Assembly (NCBI GenBank): GCA_964441945.1
Contig: CAYTWB010000003.1
Coordinates: 62,001 to 126,000 of the forward strand
DNA length: 64,000 nt
Direction of reading: 5' to 3'
Origin: JADGQM01 sp964441945
GTDB lineage: Bacteria > Desulfobacterota > Syntrophobacteria > Syntrophobacterales > Syntrophobacteraceae
Below are positions 18,027 through 26,902 of the stretch, piece by piece; the stretch's first letter is position 1, and each line of letters begins with the position of its first letter. A program made the position numbers and the translations under genes. Below the pieces are notes generated by a model. It was given only the letters and a program-made list of their open reading frames with translations. It did not search any database and was not told the origin of the DNA.

Positions 18027-18395
18027 TCAGTTCCTTGAAATGGTGATGGTGCACTTGCGGCAGCCACCTGAGGCAAGGAGCCGGCCCGGGCCTCGCAGAG
18101 AGAGGCTTTCGCCCGCCTTCAGAACATAATCGCAGAAACGGTGGGGAAACGTTATCCAGACTGTCCCTTCCAGGCAGGCTATGGTGCCGGCTCGGGAGAG
18201 CTCCAACACACAGAGCTCCTTTTCAGAGAGCCGTACGGTTTCAACAGATGACGTCCCGGCAGGCCCCGAACCCTTCTCCTGCTCGGGATGATGCCGACTG
18301 CCCGGAAAACACCCGAGGAAAGTGTTCAGCAGAAAGCCCCAGCGGCCCGACTCCGCCTTCCACGCATTACGATTGACGGCCCTTGACATGGTCAT
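18027..18395 (-). CDS. DUF2917 family protein
   Basis: A 122-residue protein whose C-terminal part matches the DUF2917 pattern: a short beta-rich domain with LSRAGTIACLEGTVWIT, then DYVLKAGESLSLRGPGRLLASG. The motif resembles a small cupin-like fold; its function is unknown. The N-terminal 50 residues are low in recognisable structure. GGGAGGAC precedes the ATG. It diverges from the MocR regulator gene at 18670 with 274 bp between them, so the regulator may act on this gene (inference). The C-terminus ends with two cysteines close together (GGCRKC). Confidence 0.65.
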   Translation of the reverse strand: MTMSRAVNRNAWKAESGRWGFLLNTFLGCFPGSRHHPEQEKGSGPAGTSSVETVRLSEKELCVLELSRAGTIACLEGTVWITFPHRFCDYVLKAGESLSLRGPGRLLASGGCRKCTITISRN

Positions 18396-18669
18396 GTCCT
18401 CCCAAACCGACAGGCTGACTCATCTCGTTCTCCCCTTTTGAAGATGAGGGCACGGGGCATTTCATACGATGCTCGGACAAACCGCCTGGTGTCCCCTTCG
18501 AGATTGCCGCCATTCAACCCGATTATCTGTTACCGGTACAGCTGCAGTTGTGTTAAAAAACGACCATTACAGATTGCTCTGTTGCGGACGCTGCCAGCCC
18601 GCCCTGGCGGCGAGCCTCTTCAGACCTTGAGATCGGCTGTCCATCGGGACTGCTCACGGGGAGTGACGG

Positions 18670-20115
18670 ATGTTCGTTGGAGAAGCGGCACTCATGTCGT
18701 ATCGGTATATGCAGGTCGGGAAACATGTTTTGGACCTCATTGAAGCAGGGGTCCTAAAGCCGGGAGACCGGATACCGTCGCTGAGAAGCATGAGCACCAG
18801 GATGCGCGTCAGCATCTCAACGGTTTCCATGGCCTATGTGGACCTGGAGGGCCGTGGGGTTGTGGAGGCCCGGCCCAGGTCCGGGTTTTTTGTGCGCACC
18901 GGTTTTCACCGTCTTCCACCCCTCCCCGCCGTCGGCCCGCCCACGCCCCTGGAACCACGTCAGGTGAACCGCCGGGAGCTCATCGGCACCGTCAAGGAGC
19001 TCATCGGACGCCGGGATTTTCTCTCCTTCAGCGTATCCTGTCCCGACGTCTCCTTGCTGCCGGCCAAAGAGCTGGGGCGGGTCATGATTTCCGTAGTCCG
19101 CGGGGACCCCGCCCGCATCATGCATTATGAACCGATCTGCGGCAATCCGGAGCTCAGAAGGCAGATCGCCTTCCGTTGCATCGACGCCGGGGTATCGGTA
19201 CGGCCGGATGAGATCATCATCACCGCCGGGACCATGGAAGCCACCTCCATCGCCGTGCGGTGCATCACGCATCCGGGCGACGTGGTGCTCATTCAGTCGC
19301 CCGCCTATTACTGCTTTCTGGAACTGATCGACACGCTGGGTCTGCGGGTGATCGAACTGCCTTCTGACCCGGAAACGGGGGTTTCCCCGCGCGACATCGC
19401 CGAAGCCGTCAGCCAGTATGATGTGAAGGCATGCGTCCTCAATTCCAACTTCAACAACCCTGATGGGAGCGTTATTCCGGACGCGGTAAAAGAGGAGATC
19501 GTGAAGCTCCTGGCAAGGAAGTCGATCCCGCTTATCGAGGACGATATCACCGGTGATCTATACTTCGGTCCCAACCGGCCCCAGGTTTGCAAGAAGTATG
19601 ATCGGGACGGCATGGTAGCGCTCTGTTCCTCCTATTCGAAGACCATCGCCCCGGGTTATCGGGTGGGCTGGCTTATTCCGGGAAGGTTTTACGAGAAGGC
19701 CAGGGTCCTCAAGGCAGACACCAATGTCTGCACGGCCAGTCCCTCCCAGGTGGTCATTGGCGAATTCTTGCGCACCGGCCGGTATGAACGCCACCTCAAG
19801 CGACTGCGCAGCGCCATCGCCCGACACATGGAAACCCTGCAGCTGGCCGTGTGCCGCTACTTTCCGCAGGGAACCAGGATCACCCGGCCCACCGGCGGAC
19901 TTCTCCTGTGGATTGAGCTGCCGGAGCGGGTGGATTCCAGGGACTTCTTTTTCCAGGCTCATGCCCAGGGCATCGGGATCGTGCCGGGGCTCATCTGCTC
20001 AACCTCGGACCGCTTCCGCCACTTCATTCGCCTGACCTGCAGCGGCGTGTGGAACAAGGAAATCGAAAAGGGCATCGAAACCCTCGGCCGGCTCGCAGCC
20101 CGCCTGGCCTCGTGA
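18670..20115 (+). CDS. MocR-type GntR/aminotransferase regulator
   Basis: A transcription factor fusing an N-terminal GntR winged helix-turn-helix (LIEAGVLKPGDRIPSLR, residues about 20-85) to a fold-type I aminotransferase domain. The PLP-binding lysine is K324 in SSYSKTIAPGYRVGW. Further aminotransferase marks are NSNFNNPDGS and LIEDDITGDLYF. GGGGAG precedes the ATG at 18670. MocR proteins usually sense PLP or an amino-acid-like ligand and control a neighbouring gene; here the divergent neighbour is the DUF2917 gene. The target and ligand are unknown. At 481 residues it is a normal length. Confidence 0.9.
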   Translation: MFVGEAALMSYRYMQVGKHVLDLIEAGVLKPGDRIPSLRSMSTRMRVSISTVSMAYVDLEGRGVVEARPRSGFFVRTGFHRLPPLPAVGPPTPLEPRQVNRRELIGTVKELIGRRDFLSFSVSCPDVSLLPAKELGRVMISVVRGDPARIMHYEPICGNPELRRQIAFRCIDAGVSVRPDEIIITAGTMEATSIAVRCITHPGDVVLIQSPAYYCFLELIDTLGLRVIELPSDPETGVSPRDIAEAVSQYDVKACVLNSNFNNPDGSVIPDAVKEEIVKLLARKSIPLIEDDITGDLYFGPNRPQVCKKYDRDGMVALCSSYSKTIAPGYRVGWLIPGRFYEKARVLKADTNVCTASPSQVVIGEFLRTGRYERHLKRLRSAIARHMETLQLAVCRYFPQGTRITRPTGGLLLWIELPERVDSRDFFFQAHAQGIGIVPGLICSTSDRFRHFIRLTCSGVWNKEIEKGIETLGRLAARLAS

Positions 20116-20188
20116 CGCAAACCCGGCAAGGGCTGCGCCCACTTGTTCGGCTTGCCGCCTGCATCATTCTTTCGAGATCCTCAGGAGG

Positions 20189-20329
20189 CTATGCAGCGAG
20201 ATCGTAGCCGCCCCTGCAATGTTCCCACACGTAGTCGTAAACGCGCCTGGCGATCTCCCCGGTCTTCGCCTCAGGGAACGGCGGCCGAGGCAGAGCCACA
20301 CACAGGTTATCCAAACGGTTATTTGACAC
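20189..20329 (-). other. Possible small ORF or gene remnant
   Basis: A GTG-started minus-strand frame of 46 codons reads with protein-like composition (PPFPEAKTGEIARRVYDYVW, then EHCRGGYDLAA before the stop). I cannot assign a family, and no clear Shine-Dalgarno site is seen. It may be the end of a decayed gene. The rest of the 296-bp gap between 20115 and 20412 shows only a TTGACA hexamer at 20323-20328 that could serve the gene at 20412, without a convincing -10. Confidence 0.25.
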
Positions 20330-20411
20330 AACCCACCACAAATGTTACCCATAAATCATCAGAAAGGGGTTTCCTATCACCTTATCCAGCTTACCGGAGA
20401 GGAGGTCTGAA

Positions 20412-21581
20412 ATGGCGGAACTGCTTGCCAATACGTATTCGAGGTCCTATTTGGAGCAACAAATTGGGGGGGGAGCTCAACTGAGTGATGTCCTGATGGC
20501 CCTCCACAACAATGAATATTATCCCGGCATCAAGGGGGTCTCCAACAGGTCTCTTAGCGGAAGCGTTTACCACGCCGATATTCCACGATCGCTTGCCATT
20601 AACGGACAAAAGCTCCCGCCAGAGGCCAAGAACAGCAAAACAGGGCAAGATCAATTCCTGCTCGGAGTGCTCACAGGTGAGCAGGCCAACCTGCTACGCT
20701 GGTACTATGACCAGCGTCTCTATTACACTGGTGAAGACCTCTTACAGGAGGCCATCGTCAAGCAAGGCACGTTTGCGAATTTGATGAAAATAGATGCGAT
20801 GTGGCCTACGCAGACACCCCACGATGTCGAGGTCGGCGCAGAAGAGAACATTTATGTGAGCCCTCACGACGGAAAACTGAGACTGAGATCAACTCGGCGA
20901 ATCCGGGGGCTTAGTTTTCTCGACGGGAGAAAAGAAATAGCATGCCGGACCTTGTTCGGCTATGTGGTGCAACAGCTCGAATTTGTGGATAATCAAGGTT
21001 TTCGTTTCGAACGGTTGGACTTTGTGGGCGAAAGGAATTTTGCCGGATTGACGGCCGCTGCCGTCTTGAATGACGCGGGCGGCGTCAAGGACGCCCTGAC
21101 TCAAATCCGGAAGGCCAAACCAATCGGCCAAGCCGATAGCATACGTTATGCCACCATTTTCCGGAACATCCACACCAAACACATCTGTATGGATGAATTG
21201 AATAAGGTGCGGGCCGATTTTTCTGTATGGAAAAAGGAGAGAATAGAGAAAGTTACGTCATGGATGGGACAGTCAGGCAGAATCAAGCCGACCCTTTCCT
21301 ACACCTACCTGGACAAAAACAGCATACAGCGATATCCATTGCAGGAATGGCTGGAACAGTGCGTGGATGCCTACGAAGATCCATCCTATGTGCAGATGTC
21401 GGAGGGCAGAAAGAAATCATGGAACCAGCATGTGCGCAAGGCCTTTGAAGAGGTCTACTATCCCCGGGGTCTGCACGTCGACCGGAATCCGCTGCTGACT
21501 TGGCAGCAGCATGTCTTTTACCCGAAAGAGCTCGAAAGCGCTTACAGAGGAGCGATCAGAACCCCTGGGCACAGGGTGTAG
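20412..21581 (+). CDS. Hypothetical protein, 389 residues, no family recognised
   Basis: I do not recognise this protein. It is soluble, without signal peptide or membrane segment, and begins MAELLANTYSRSYLEQQIGG. A very good ribosome site (GGAGAGGAGG) precedes the ATG. It is rich in Tyr, Gln and Arg, with blocks such as FANLMKIDAMWP, LDFVGERNFAGLTAAAV, TIFRNIHTKHICMDELNKV and NPLLTWQQHVFYP. The gene stands alone, flanked by a decayed stretch and the HxsC remnant, which suggests an acquired or island gene (inference). Cysteines are few, so it is not an obvious metalloprotein. No function is proposed. Confidence 0.6.
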   Translation: MAELLANTYSRSYLEQQIGGGAQLSDVLMALHNNEYYPGIKGVSNRSLSGSVYHADIPRSLAINGQKLPPEAKNSKTGQDQFLLGVLTGEQANLLRWYYDQRLYYTGEDLLQEAIVKQGTFANLMKIDAMWPTQTPHDVEVGAEENIYVSPHDGKLRLRSTRRIRGLSFLDGRKEIACRTLFGYVVQQLEFVDNQGFRFERLDFVGERNFAGLTAAAVLNDAGGVKDALTQIRKAKPIGQADSIRYATIFRNIHTKHICMDELNKVRADFSVWKKERIEKVTSWMGQSGRIKPTLSYTYLDKNSIQRYPLQEWLEQCVDAYEDPSYVQMSEGRKKSWNQHVRKAFEEVYYPRGLHVDRNPLLTWQQHVFYPKELESAYRGAIRTPGHRV

Positions 21582-21924
21582 AAATCTGTTATCCTTGAGC
21601 GGATGCAACTCCCACACTTTCTGGATACGAGTCATCCGACGCAACTATTATCTTGCCGATACCAGGGTTCGAAACACCCACTGCTCATGCCGCCCTGTAT
21701 CCCCAGAACGTCCAGCCAAGGCTTCGGGCGTCCCCGGTGCCGCTGCATAGGTCCCGCAAACCACCCTGTTCCCTCCTGCTCATTCATGACCCACCGTGTC
21801 TATTTCCTGGTTAGAGGAAGACGTCCGGTAGTGCAAGCCCGTCCCGCACGCCGGGCTGCAGATCTTTCAGGGGTTGCGGAAAAGAGAGGAAAGAACAGCA
21901 GCTTCACAACGCCGCCATATCCCA
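21582..21924. other. Gene-free stretch between hypothetical gene and hxsC remnant
   Basis: I see no convincing gene, repeat or promoter here. Plus-strand frames are Pro/Arg/Cys-rich and look non-coding. Next to the truncated hxsC remnant it is probably degenerated sequence. Confidence 0.4.
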
Positions 21925-22464
21925 TCAAAACGGGTGGATGCCGGCGGGTTTTCGCACCGACGTCGCAAAGAACCCGGCGCACACCGCCGTCTGTCCGCAG
22001 CGTGCGCATTCGGGCAGAAAGGTTTTCTTCCATTCAGATATGCTGGCCCCGGCGAAGGAGCGGATTCCTTCAGGGATGAGGCAAAGAGGCAGGTTGTAGA
22101 GGGAAACGTTCATCATGCGCTGGTGGAGGTAGCAAACCGCCTTCCTGAGCTCCTCCATGTAGTCCAGAGGTTCAACCCAGACCTCATCGAGATTGCTGCA
22201 AGCCACACCCGATGTCTCCATTGCCATAAAAGCGACATGGACGGCAAAGGGGAAATTCCAGAAAAGAAAGTGGGCAAGGTCGCGAAGCCGCTTTGCGTTC
22301 TGTCGGACGATCACCACACGGATTTCGATAGGGCGGCGGTGCCGCACGAGATAGTGAATGCCTCTGATGGTTTCCTTAAAAGAACCCCGAGCACCAGCCT
22401 GACAGCCTGGCTTAAGCGATATGGATAAAGCCCGGCCGGTTTTTTCTGTATCTTCCGACGGCAT
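21925..22464 (-). pseudogene. hxsC: C-terminal fragment of radical SAM maturase HxsC
   Basis: From about residue 27 the frame matches the C-terminal half of HxsC, one of the two paired radical SAM enzymes of the His-Xaa-Ser peptide system. Diagnostic blocks are FKETIRGIHYLVRHRRPIEI, VVIVRQNAKRL, VAFMAMETSGVACSNLDE, WVEPLDYMEEL and LCLIPEGI. The tail LPECARCGQTAVCAGFF ends in AGIHPF. C128, C153, C156 and C162 would be auxiliary Fe-S ligands. The N-terminal radical SAM domain with CxxxCxxC is missing. The first 25 residues overlap the end of the glycerol-dehydrogenase-like gene and are not HxsC-like. No hxsA, hxsB or hxsD is nearby. I read it as a broken gene. Confidence 0.7.
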
Positions 22465-23524
22465 CGGCCGCCAGCATAGCGTGAAGGACTCGCTTCGGTG
22501 TTATTCTGCCTGCCTCGTGATGAATGCATTCGCCCGGGGCACAGGCTTTTTCAGCGACCGGCATGAGTTTGCCGTGATCGAAGTCCTGAAGACCGATGTC
22601 CGCAAGGGTAGTGGGCAAACCTACTTCTTCACAGAAAGAGAAAACGGCGGTCGATTCTTGCGGGGAGGCATCGGTGAGTTGAAGTCCGGCCAAAACACCA
22701 AAAGCCACTTTTTCACCATGATAAAACGCATGCGTTTCTTCCAAGGCAGTGAGTCCGTTGTGAATGGAGTGAGCGCTCGCCAGGCCGCCGCTTTCAAAGC
22801 CAATTCCGCTCAGCAGGATATTCGCCTCAACAATATGCTCCAGAGCCGGTGTGATGAGTTGTCGCTCGGCTGCGATCCTGGCGGCCGCACCGTATTGGAG
22901 CAATGTGTCATAACAAAGCCTGGCCAGGTTGAGCCCCGTCATTGTGCTGAGTCCGCCGCACGCGTTTTCGGACTGCGTGCTGCTGCAGGACCTTGCTTCG
23001 AACCATGTCGCCAGCGCATCGCCCATGCCTGCTACGAGAAAACGAACGGGTGCTTTGACGATGATTTCCGTATCGACAAGAACGACCGCAGGATTCGATC
23101 TTTGATAGATCACCGTTTCATAAACGCCTTGCTCGGAATACAATACCGCGCACCCGCTGCACGGGGCATCGGTCGAGGCGATGGTGGGTACGATCAGGAC
23201 CGGGATGTTTGCACGATCTGCGGCGATCTTTGCAGTGTCAATGGTCTTCCCGCCGCCCATGCCCACCAGAACATCCACGTTCTTCTCGCGGATCGTTGCA
23301 GCCAGTCGGGACAGTTCTTTTTCACAACACTCTCCGGCGAATCGTTCGACGAGCAATGAGTCCGGCTTTAGATCCATGCCGCTCTCGGGAAGGACTTTTT
23401 TGTATGCTGTCCCCGAAGCGAGGATCAGCCCTCGACTTCCAAACAACTTGATCAGGGCCGGCAATTCGTCGAGAGCGCCGGGGCCTTGAATATATTTTCC
23501 GGGGAACAATGCTTTCTTCAACAT
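22412..23524 (-). CDS. Glycerol dehydrogenase-like iron/zinc alcohol dehydrogenase
   Basis: An NAD-dependent group III alcohol dehydrogenase of the GldA type, which oxidises glycerol to dihydroxyacetone. I start at the ATG at 23524 (AAGGAG 6 bp upstream), giving 370 residues, the GldA length; a longer frame to 23725 is not supported. The NAD site GMGGGKTIDTAK, the TIASTDAPCSG block, and the metal ligands in GMGDAL, HSIHNGL and YHGEKVAFG are visible. No dihydroxyacetone kinase or transporter is adjacent, so the in vivo substrate is uncertain. A TTGACA hexamer lies at 23684-23689 (minus strand) with a poor -10. Confidence 0.85.
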   Translation of the reverse strand: MLKKALFPGKYIQGPGALDELPALIKLFGSRGLILASGTAYKKVLPESGMDLKPDSLLVERFAGECCEKELSRLAATIREKNVDVLVGMGGGKTIDTAKIAADRANIPVLIVPTIASTDAPCSGCAVLYSEQGVYETVIYQRSNPAVVLVDTEIIVKAPVRFLVAGMGDALATWFEARSCSSTQSENACGGLSTMTGLNLARLCYDTLLQYGAAARIAAERQLITPALEHIVEANILLSGIGFESGGLASAHSIHNGLTALEETHAFYHGEKVAFGVLAGLQLTDASPQESTAVFSFCEEVGLPTTLADIGLQDFDHGKLMPVAEKACAPGECIHHEAGRITPKRVLHAMLAADAVGRYRKNRPGFIHIA

Positions 23525-23818
23525 GTTGTTTCTCCTTGTTTTTCCAACGCGGACCTTCCCCGCAACCGGTATTGGTTCCGCCTTTCGCCATGTTATGAGG
23601 CATGCCCATCGGGGCGATGACGTCGAGTCCGCTCTTGCCTGCGCAAGCAAACGGATGGTCATGTTCCGAGTTGATCGCTTCGGTGTCAAGTCTGTCGTAT
23701 ATTGCGGTAGTCGACAGAAAATCAAGGCGATGCAACCAACAATTCGGACCTCGTAAAAATTGCTGGAAAGGATGCCGCTGCCGGCTTCACCTTCAAGAGA
23801 GAGTTCCGGGAGAGCCCC

Positions 23819-24892
23819 CTAACCGCTTCGCCGGGAGAGTTTGCCGGAGAAGATGCTGATGAGGCCGCCGAGCATGACGTATCCCAGAATGACTTCGAGG
23901 CTGACGACAAAGGCCGCTGAGGTCGTCGTGGGGGATATGTCACCAAACCCGAGGGTGGTGAAGGTCACAATGCTGTAGTAAAGAAGGTTCGGGAAGCTGA
24001 AGTCCAGATTGGACATGGCAAAGAAGCTCGGTCCCATGGTCCAGTAGATGATACCGAACATGAGGGCAATGAAGACGGACCAGCTGGCCCATCGAACGAG
24101 GGAGCGGCCGCAATCGGCAAACATCCACCAGATAAAACACCAGAATCTCCCCCAGCCGGTGGACATCATTTCTTCCAGGTAGTCCTGATCTTGCAGGAAG
24201 AGCTTGAATCGCTGGCTTCCATAGCAGGCTGATGCATGATTGCCCTGGCAGCGGATCGTGGTGCCCAGTATGAGATCGAACCGTCTGTTCCAGAGCGCGG
24301 GGAGCCGGTATCCCGTTTCCTTCAACGTTTTCAGGAAGATTTCTCGATCGTACTTGACCAGGGATACATTGGCGTTCTCCAGATTGATGGAGGAAATTTT
24401 TGCCCCTTCCAGGTCGGCTTCGACAAAACTGGCACGGCGGAAATCGGAGAATGAGAGGATCGCCCCTTTCAGGGAAGTATAGGAGAGATCTGCAGAGAAG
24501 AAACTGGCGTCCTCGGCATGAACCCTGGAAAGATTGGCTGCGCTGAGATTTGCCTTGCGCAAGCGAGCATAAGGCAGCATGGCCTGTTCAAGATTGGAAA
24601 AAGCCAGATTGGCGCGAAAGAGGTCGGCATTCGTGAGGTTGGCGTGTTCCAGGTCCGCGTTGGCCAGATTGGCCCCGATCAGCGTCGCACGAACCATCTG
24701 TGCACGCTTCAAGCATGCACACGATAGATTTGCACCGTTCAACACAGCGTCCGTGAAGTTCACGCCCTCCAGGTTCATCCCGCTGAGGTCAGCGAGCTCG
24801 AGGTCAATCCTGGCATCCGGGTGCTCTTCTCGCCATCCGTTCCAAAGCGCTACACTCTGACCGAGGACCTGAAGCTGTTCTGAATTCGCCAT
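23819..24892 (-). CDS. Pentapeptide-repeat protein fused to a two-helix ion channel
   Basis: Residues about 30-200 are pentapeptide repeats of the A(D/N)LXX form (for example LNGANLSCACLKRAQM, ANADLEHANLTNADLFRANL), which fold as a right-handed beta-helix. After a linker come two membrane helices flanking a pore loop, TFTTLGFGDISPTT, the selectivity filter of potassium-channel-like proteins (Ion_trans_2). CAGGAG before the ATG at 24892 sets the start; a longer frame to 24970 is not supported. The domain pair is known in bacteria, but the gating ligand is not. It stands alone, divergent from the deacetylase gene. Confidence 0.85.
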   Translation of the reverse strand: MANSEQLQVLGQSVALWNGWREEHPDARIDLELADLSGMNLEGVNFTDAVLNGANLSCACLKRAQMVRATLIGANLANADLEHANLTNADLFRANLAFSNLEQAMLPYARLRKANLSAANLSRVHAEDASFFSADLSYTSLKGAILSFSDFRRASFVEADLEGAKISSINLENANVSLVKYDREIFLKTLKETGYRLPALWNRRFDLILGTTIRCQGNHASACYGSQRFKLFLQDQDYLEEMMSTGWGRFWCFIWWMFADCGRSLVRWASWSVFIALMFGIIYWTMGPSFFAMSNLDFSFPNLLYYSIVTFTTLGFGDISPTTTSAAFVVSLEVILGYVMLGGLISIFSGKLSRRSG

Positions 24893-25100
24893 GGGCGTCT
24901 CCTGCCACCGTTCAGGTGGCAGCCAGGAGGTGGTTTCGGGAAGAGTATTCTCATGTCCGCAGAAAGCCAAGGGGAAGTGTATAACAGAGTGAGGGGTGTA
25001 CGGCTATTTAAAAGTCCGCAGCGATGCCGTCAAAAGGGAGAGCAAAACGGTCAGGATTCAAGAACGTTTCAGGTCCTTGACCGCCTCAGATGGACCTGCT

Positions 25101-26180
25101 ATGCAGAGATCTCCAGAATGTTCTTCTTCAATACTCCAATGCAGGATTGCAGCCACGAGCCGACCTCTGATTTCCTGGTTGATTCTTATCGCTTTGGGCT
25201 TGCCGGTTCTTGAGGCCCTCATGGCTCATGCCGAGGAAGCTCAGCTCCATTTCGGCTCACAACTCATTCTGGACGCCTGCTGGTCTCCCGAAGGACTGCG
25301 TGGGTCACCTGAGGACAGGAGGATCACCAGGACCAATGCCGCAATGTCTCGTCCCGCCCCAGGGAGAACGCTGCCGAAGCATGCTCTGGAGGCCCTGCCC
25401 GCTGAGTTACAGGATTCGATCCGGAGCGTGGAACCGCTGCGAAACCTGAAGCTCGTTGCCCTGACCTTTGATCTTTGTGAGGGCAACGGTGAAATCACGG
25501 GGTACGATGCCGATATCGTGAACTATCTGCGGAGCAACAAGGTGAGGGCCACGTTTTTCGCTTCCGGGAAATGGCTGCACTCGCATCCTGAAAAGGCTAT
25601 GCAGCTCATGGCCGATCCACTCTTTGAAATCGGGAATCATGGTTGGTCCCATAGAAACTTCCGGACCCTCGACAGTCAAAGGATTGCTGAAGAGGTCCTT
25701 TGGACCCAGGCGCAGGTCGAGGTGCTGAGGGAAGAGCTGGCGAAAAAGCCTTGCGTGAAGAGCGTTCCCCTCGATGAGCTCACAAAAATCCCACGAGTCC
25801 CGCTGACGTTCCGATTCCCTTATGGGACCTGCAATCCGGGAGCTCTGGATTTCCTTGCTCGTTCGGGTCTGCCGGCAATCCAATGGAATGTGGTTACCGG
25901 GGATGCCGCACCAAAGCAGACTGCCGTTGCGATAAGCAGGGTGATTCTGGAACAGACTCGGCCCGGTTCGATCATCATTTGCCATGCAAACGGGCGCGGT
26001 CATGCCTCAGGGGAAGCTCTACCGCTGTTCATCCCGAAACTGCGGCAAACAGGGTATGAGTTCGTCACCGTCAGCGAACTGCTTGCCTCCGGCCCGGTGC
26101 GTGCTGTGAGTGAATGCTATGAAATCAGGCCCGGAGACAACCTTCGATATGATCGGCCATCCGGAGGCAGAAAGAAATGA
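25101..26180 (+). CDS. Polysaccharide deacetylase (NodB-like), exported
   Basis: A carbohydrate esterase family 4 type protein. The N-terminal hydrophobic stretch (ISWLILIALGLPVLEALMA) is a signal peptide or anchor. The NodB core begins at VALTFDLCEGNGE, where the usual TFDDGP is changed to TFDLCEG. The metal-binding HxxxH motif HGWSHRNF and the arginine-type motif FRFPYGTC follow, and the C-terminal histidine motif is ICHANGRG. The family removes acetyl groups from cell wall or surface sugars. I chose the ATG at 25101 because it puts the signal peptide near the N-terminus; a GTG at 24996 is possible. Its stop overlaps the next ATG by 4 bp. Confidence 0.8.
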   Translation: MQRSPECSSSILQCRIAATSRPLISWLILIALGLPVLEALMAHAEEAQLHFGSQLILDACWSPEGLRGSPEDRRITRTNAAMSRPAPGRTLPKHALEALPAELQDSIRSVEPLRNLKLVALTFDLCEGNGEITGYDADIVNYLRSNKVRATFFASGKWLHSHPEKAMQLMADPLFEIGNHGWSHRNFRTLDSQRIAEEVLWTQAQVEVLREELAKKPCVKSVPLDELTKIPRVPLTFRFPYGTCNPGALDFLARSGLPAIQWNVVTGDAAPKQTAVAISRVILEQTRPGSIIICHANGRGHASGEALPLFIPKLRQTGYEFVTVSELLASGPVRAVSECYEIRPGDNLRYDRPSGGRKK

Positions 26181-26677
26181 CATCCGTTCTGCCGCCTTTT
26201 TCTGAACCATCGTACCGTTTGCCGTCATGCTCTCTTATCACTTTGACGGAGAACGAAGCCGGACCCCTGAGCGAACAGCTGCCCGCAATGGATCCCTGGC
26301 TTTCACTCGGGTACAGCGCTTCCGGACTGTTGCGCTATATGCTCCGCAGTGACCCGGCCCTGTACCGTTTTGTGATCACCATCGGACCGGCGATGGGCGG
26401 GTTGGTTTGCGTGCGCTATCCATGGCTCCGAGGTCCATGCCTGGAGTTGATTGCGGTGCTCGATCAGTACAGAGGACAGGGCATTGGCCGTGAGGTCGTG
26501 TCATGGATCCAGATGCAATGCCCTCTTGCGGCGCCCAATATCTGGACCCTCACTTCATCTTTTAACACAGCTGCCCGCTCGTTCTATCGATCTCTCGGTT
26601 TTTCCGAGATGGTCTCCCTGCCCAACCTGATAAGCCCCGACTCCGATGAAATTCTCATGCGGAAAAAGTTGAAGTGA
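26177..26677 (+). CDS. GNAT-family acetyltransferase
   Basis: A 166-residue N-acetyltransferase with the acetyl-CoA-binding motif A as DQYRGQGIGREV and a following SFNTAARSFYRSLGFSEM block typical of the fold. It starts within the stop of the deacetylase gene (ATGA overlap), so the pair is translationally coupled and may act on the same cell-wall or surface substrate (inference). The acceptor is unknown. No signal peptide is seen, so it acts in the cytoplasm. Confidence 0.85.
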   Translation: MTSVLPPFSEPSYRLPSCSLITLTENEAGPLSEQLPAMDPWLSLGYSASGLLRYMLRSDPALYRFVITIGPAMGGLVCVRYPWLRGPCLELIAVLDQYRGQGIGREVVSWIQMQCPLAAPNIWTLTSSFNTAARSFYRSLGFSEMVSLPNLISPDSDEILMRKKLK

Positions 26678-26832
26678 AATCCTCTCAAGACTCCTTCTTC
26701 GCATAGGGCTGCATTCGGCAAGGTAATTTTTTCGCCCCAATCCAGAAGAATTTTCCTGCAAATCACCCGATCACGCCTGGGAACAATTTGCCAACTAGCT
26801 GTATCCACTGCATTTATTGAAATATCCACAAT

Positions 26833-26848
26833 TGGTATCCATATTGCT
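26833..26848 (+). promoter_or_regulatory. Sigma-54-type promoter upstream of fliK
   Basis: TGGTATCCATATTGCT matches the -24/-12 form TGGCAYRNNNNTTGCW with one mismatch and exact spacing, 55 bp before the fliK ATG. Sigma-54 control of flagellar operons is common in this group. An activator binding site was not identified. Confidence 0.55.
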
Positions 26849-26902
26849 AACAGTAATGCCCAACAAGCCAGGGCATAAGAAGAACTCAGATGAGGATGGG
26901 AC

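Noticed and set aside
21603..22079. Plus-strand 158-codon frame over the hxsC remnant
   Set aside because: Pro/Arg-rich composition without family features, opposite a recognisable HxsC fragment.
23525..23725. N-terminal extension of the glycerol-dehydrogenase-like protein
   Set aside because: GldA proteins start at MLKK-like position; AAGGAG is placed for the ATG at 23524.
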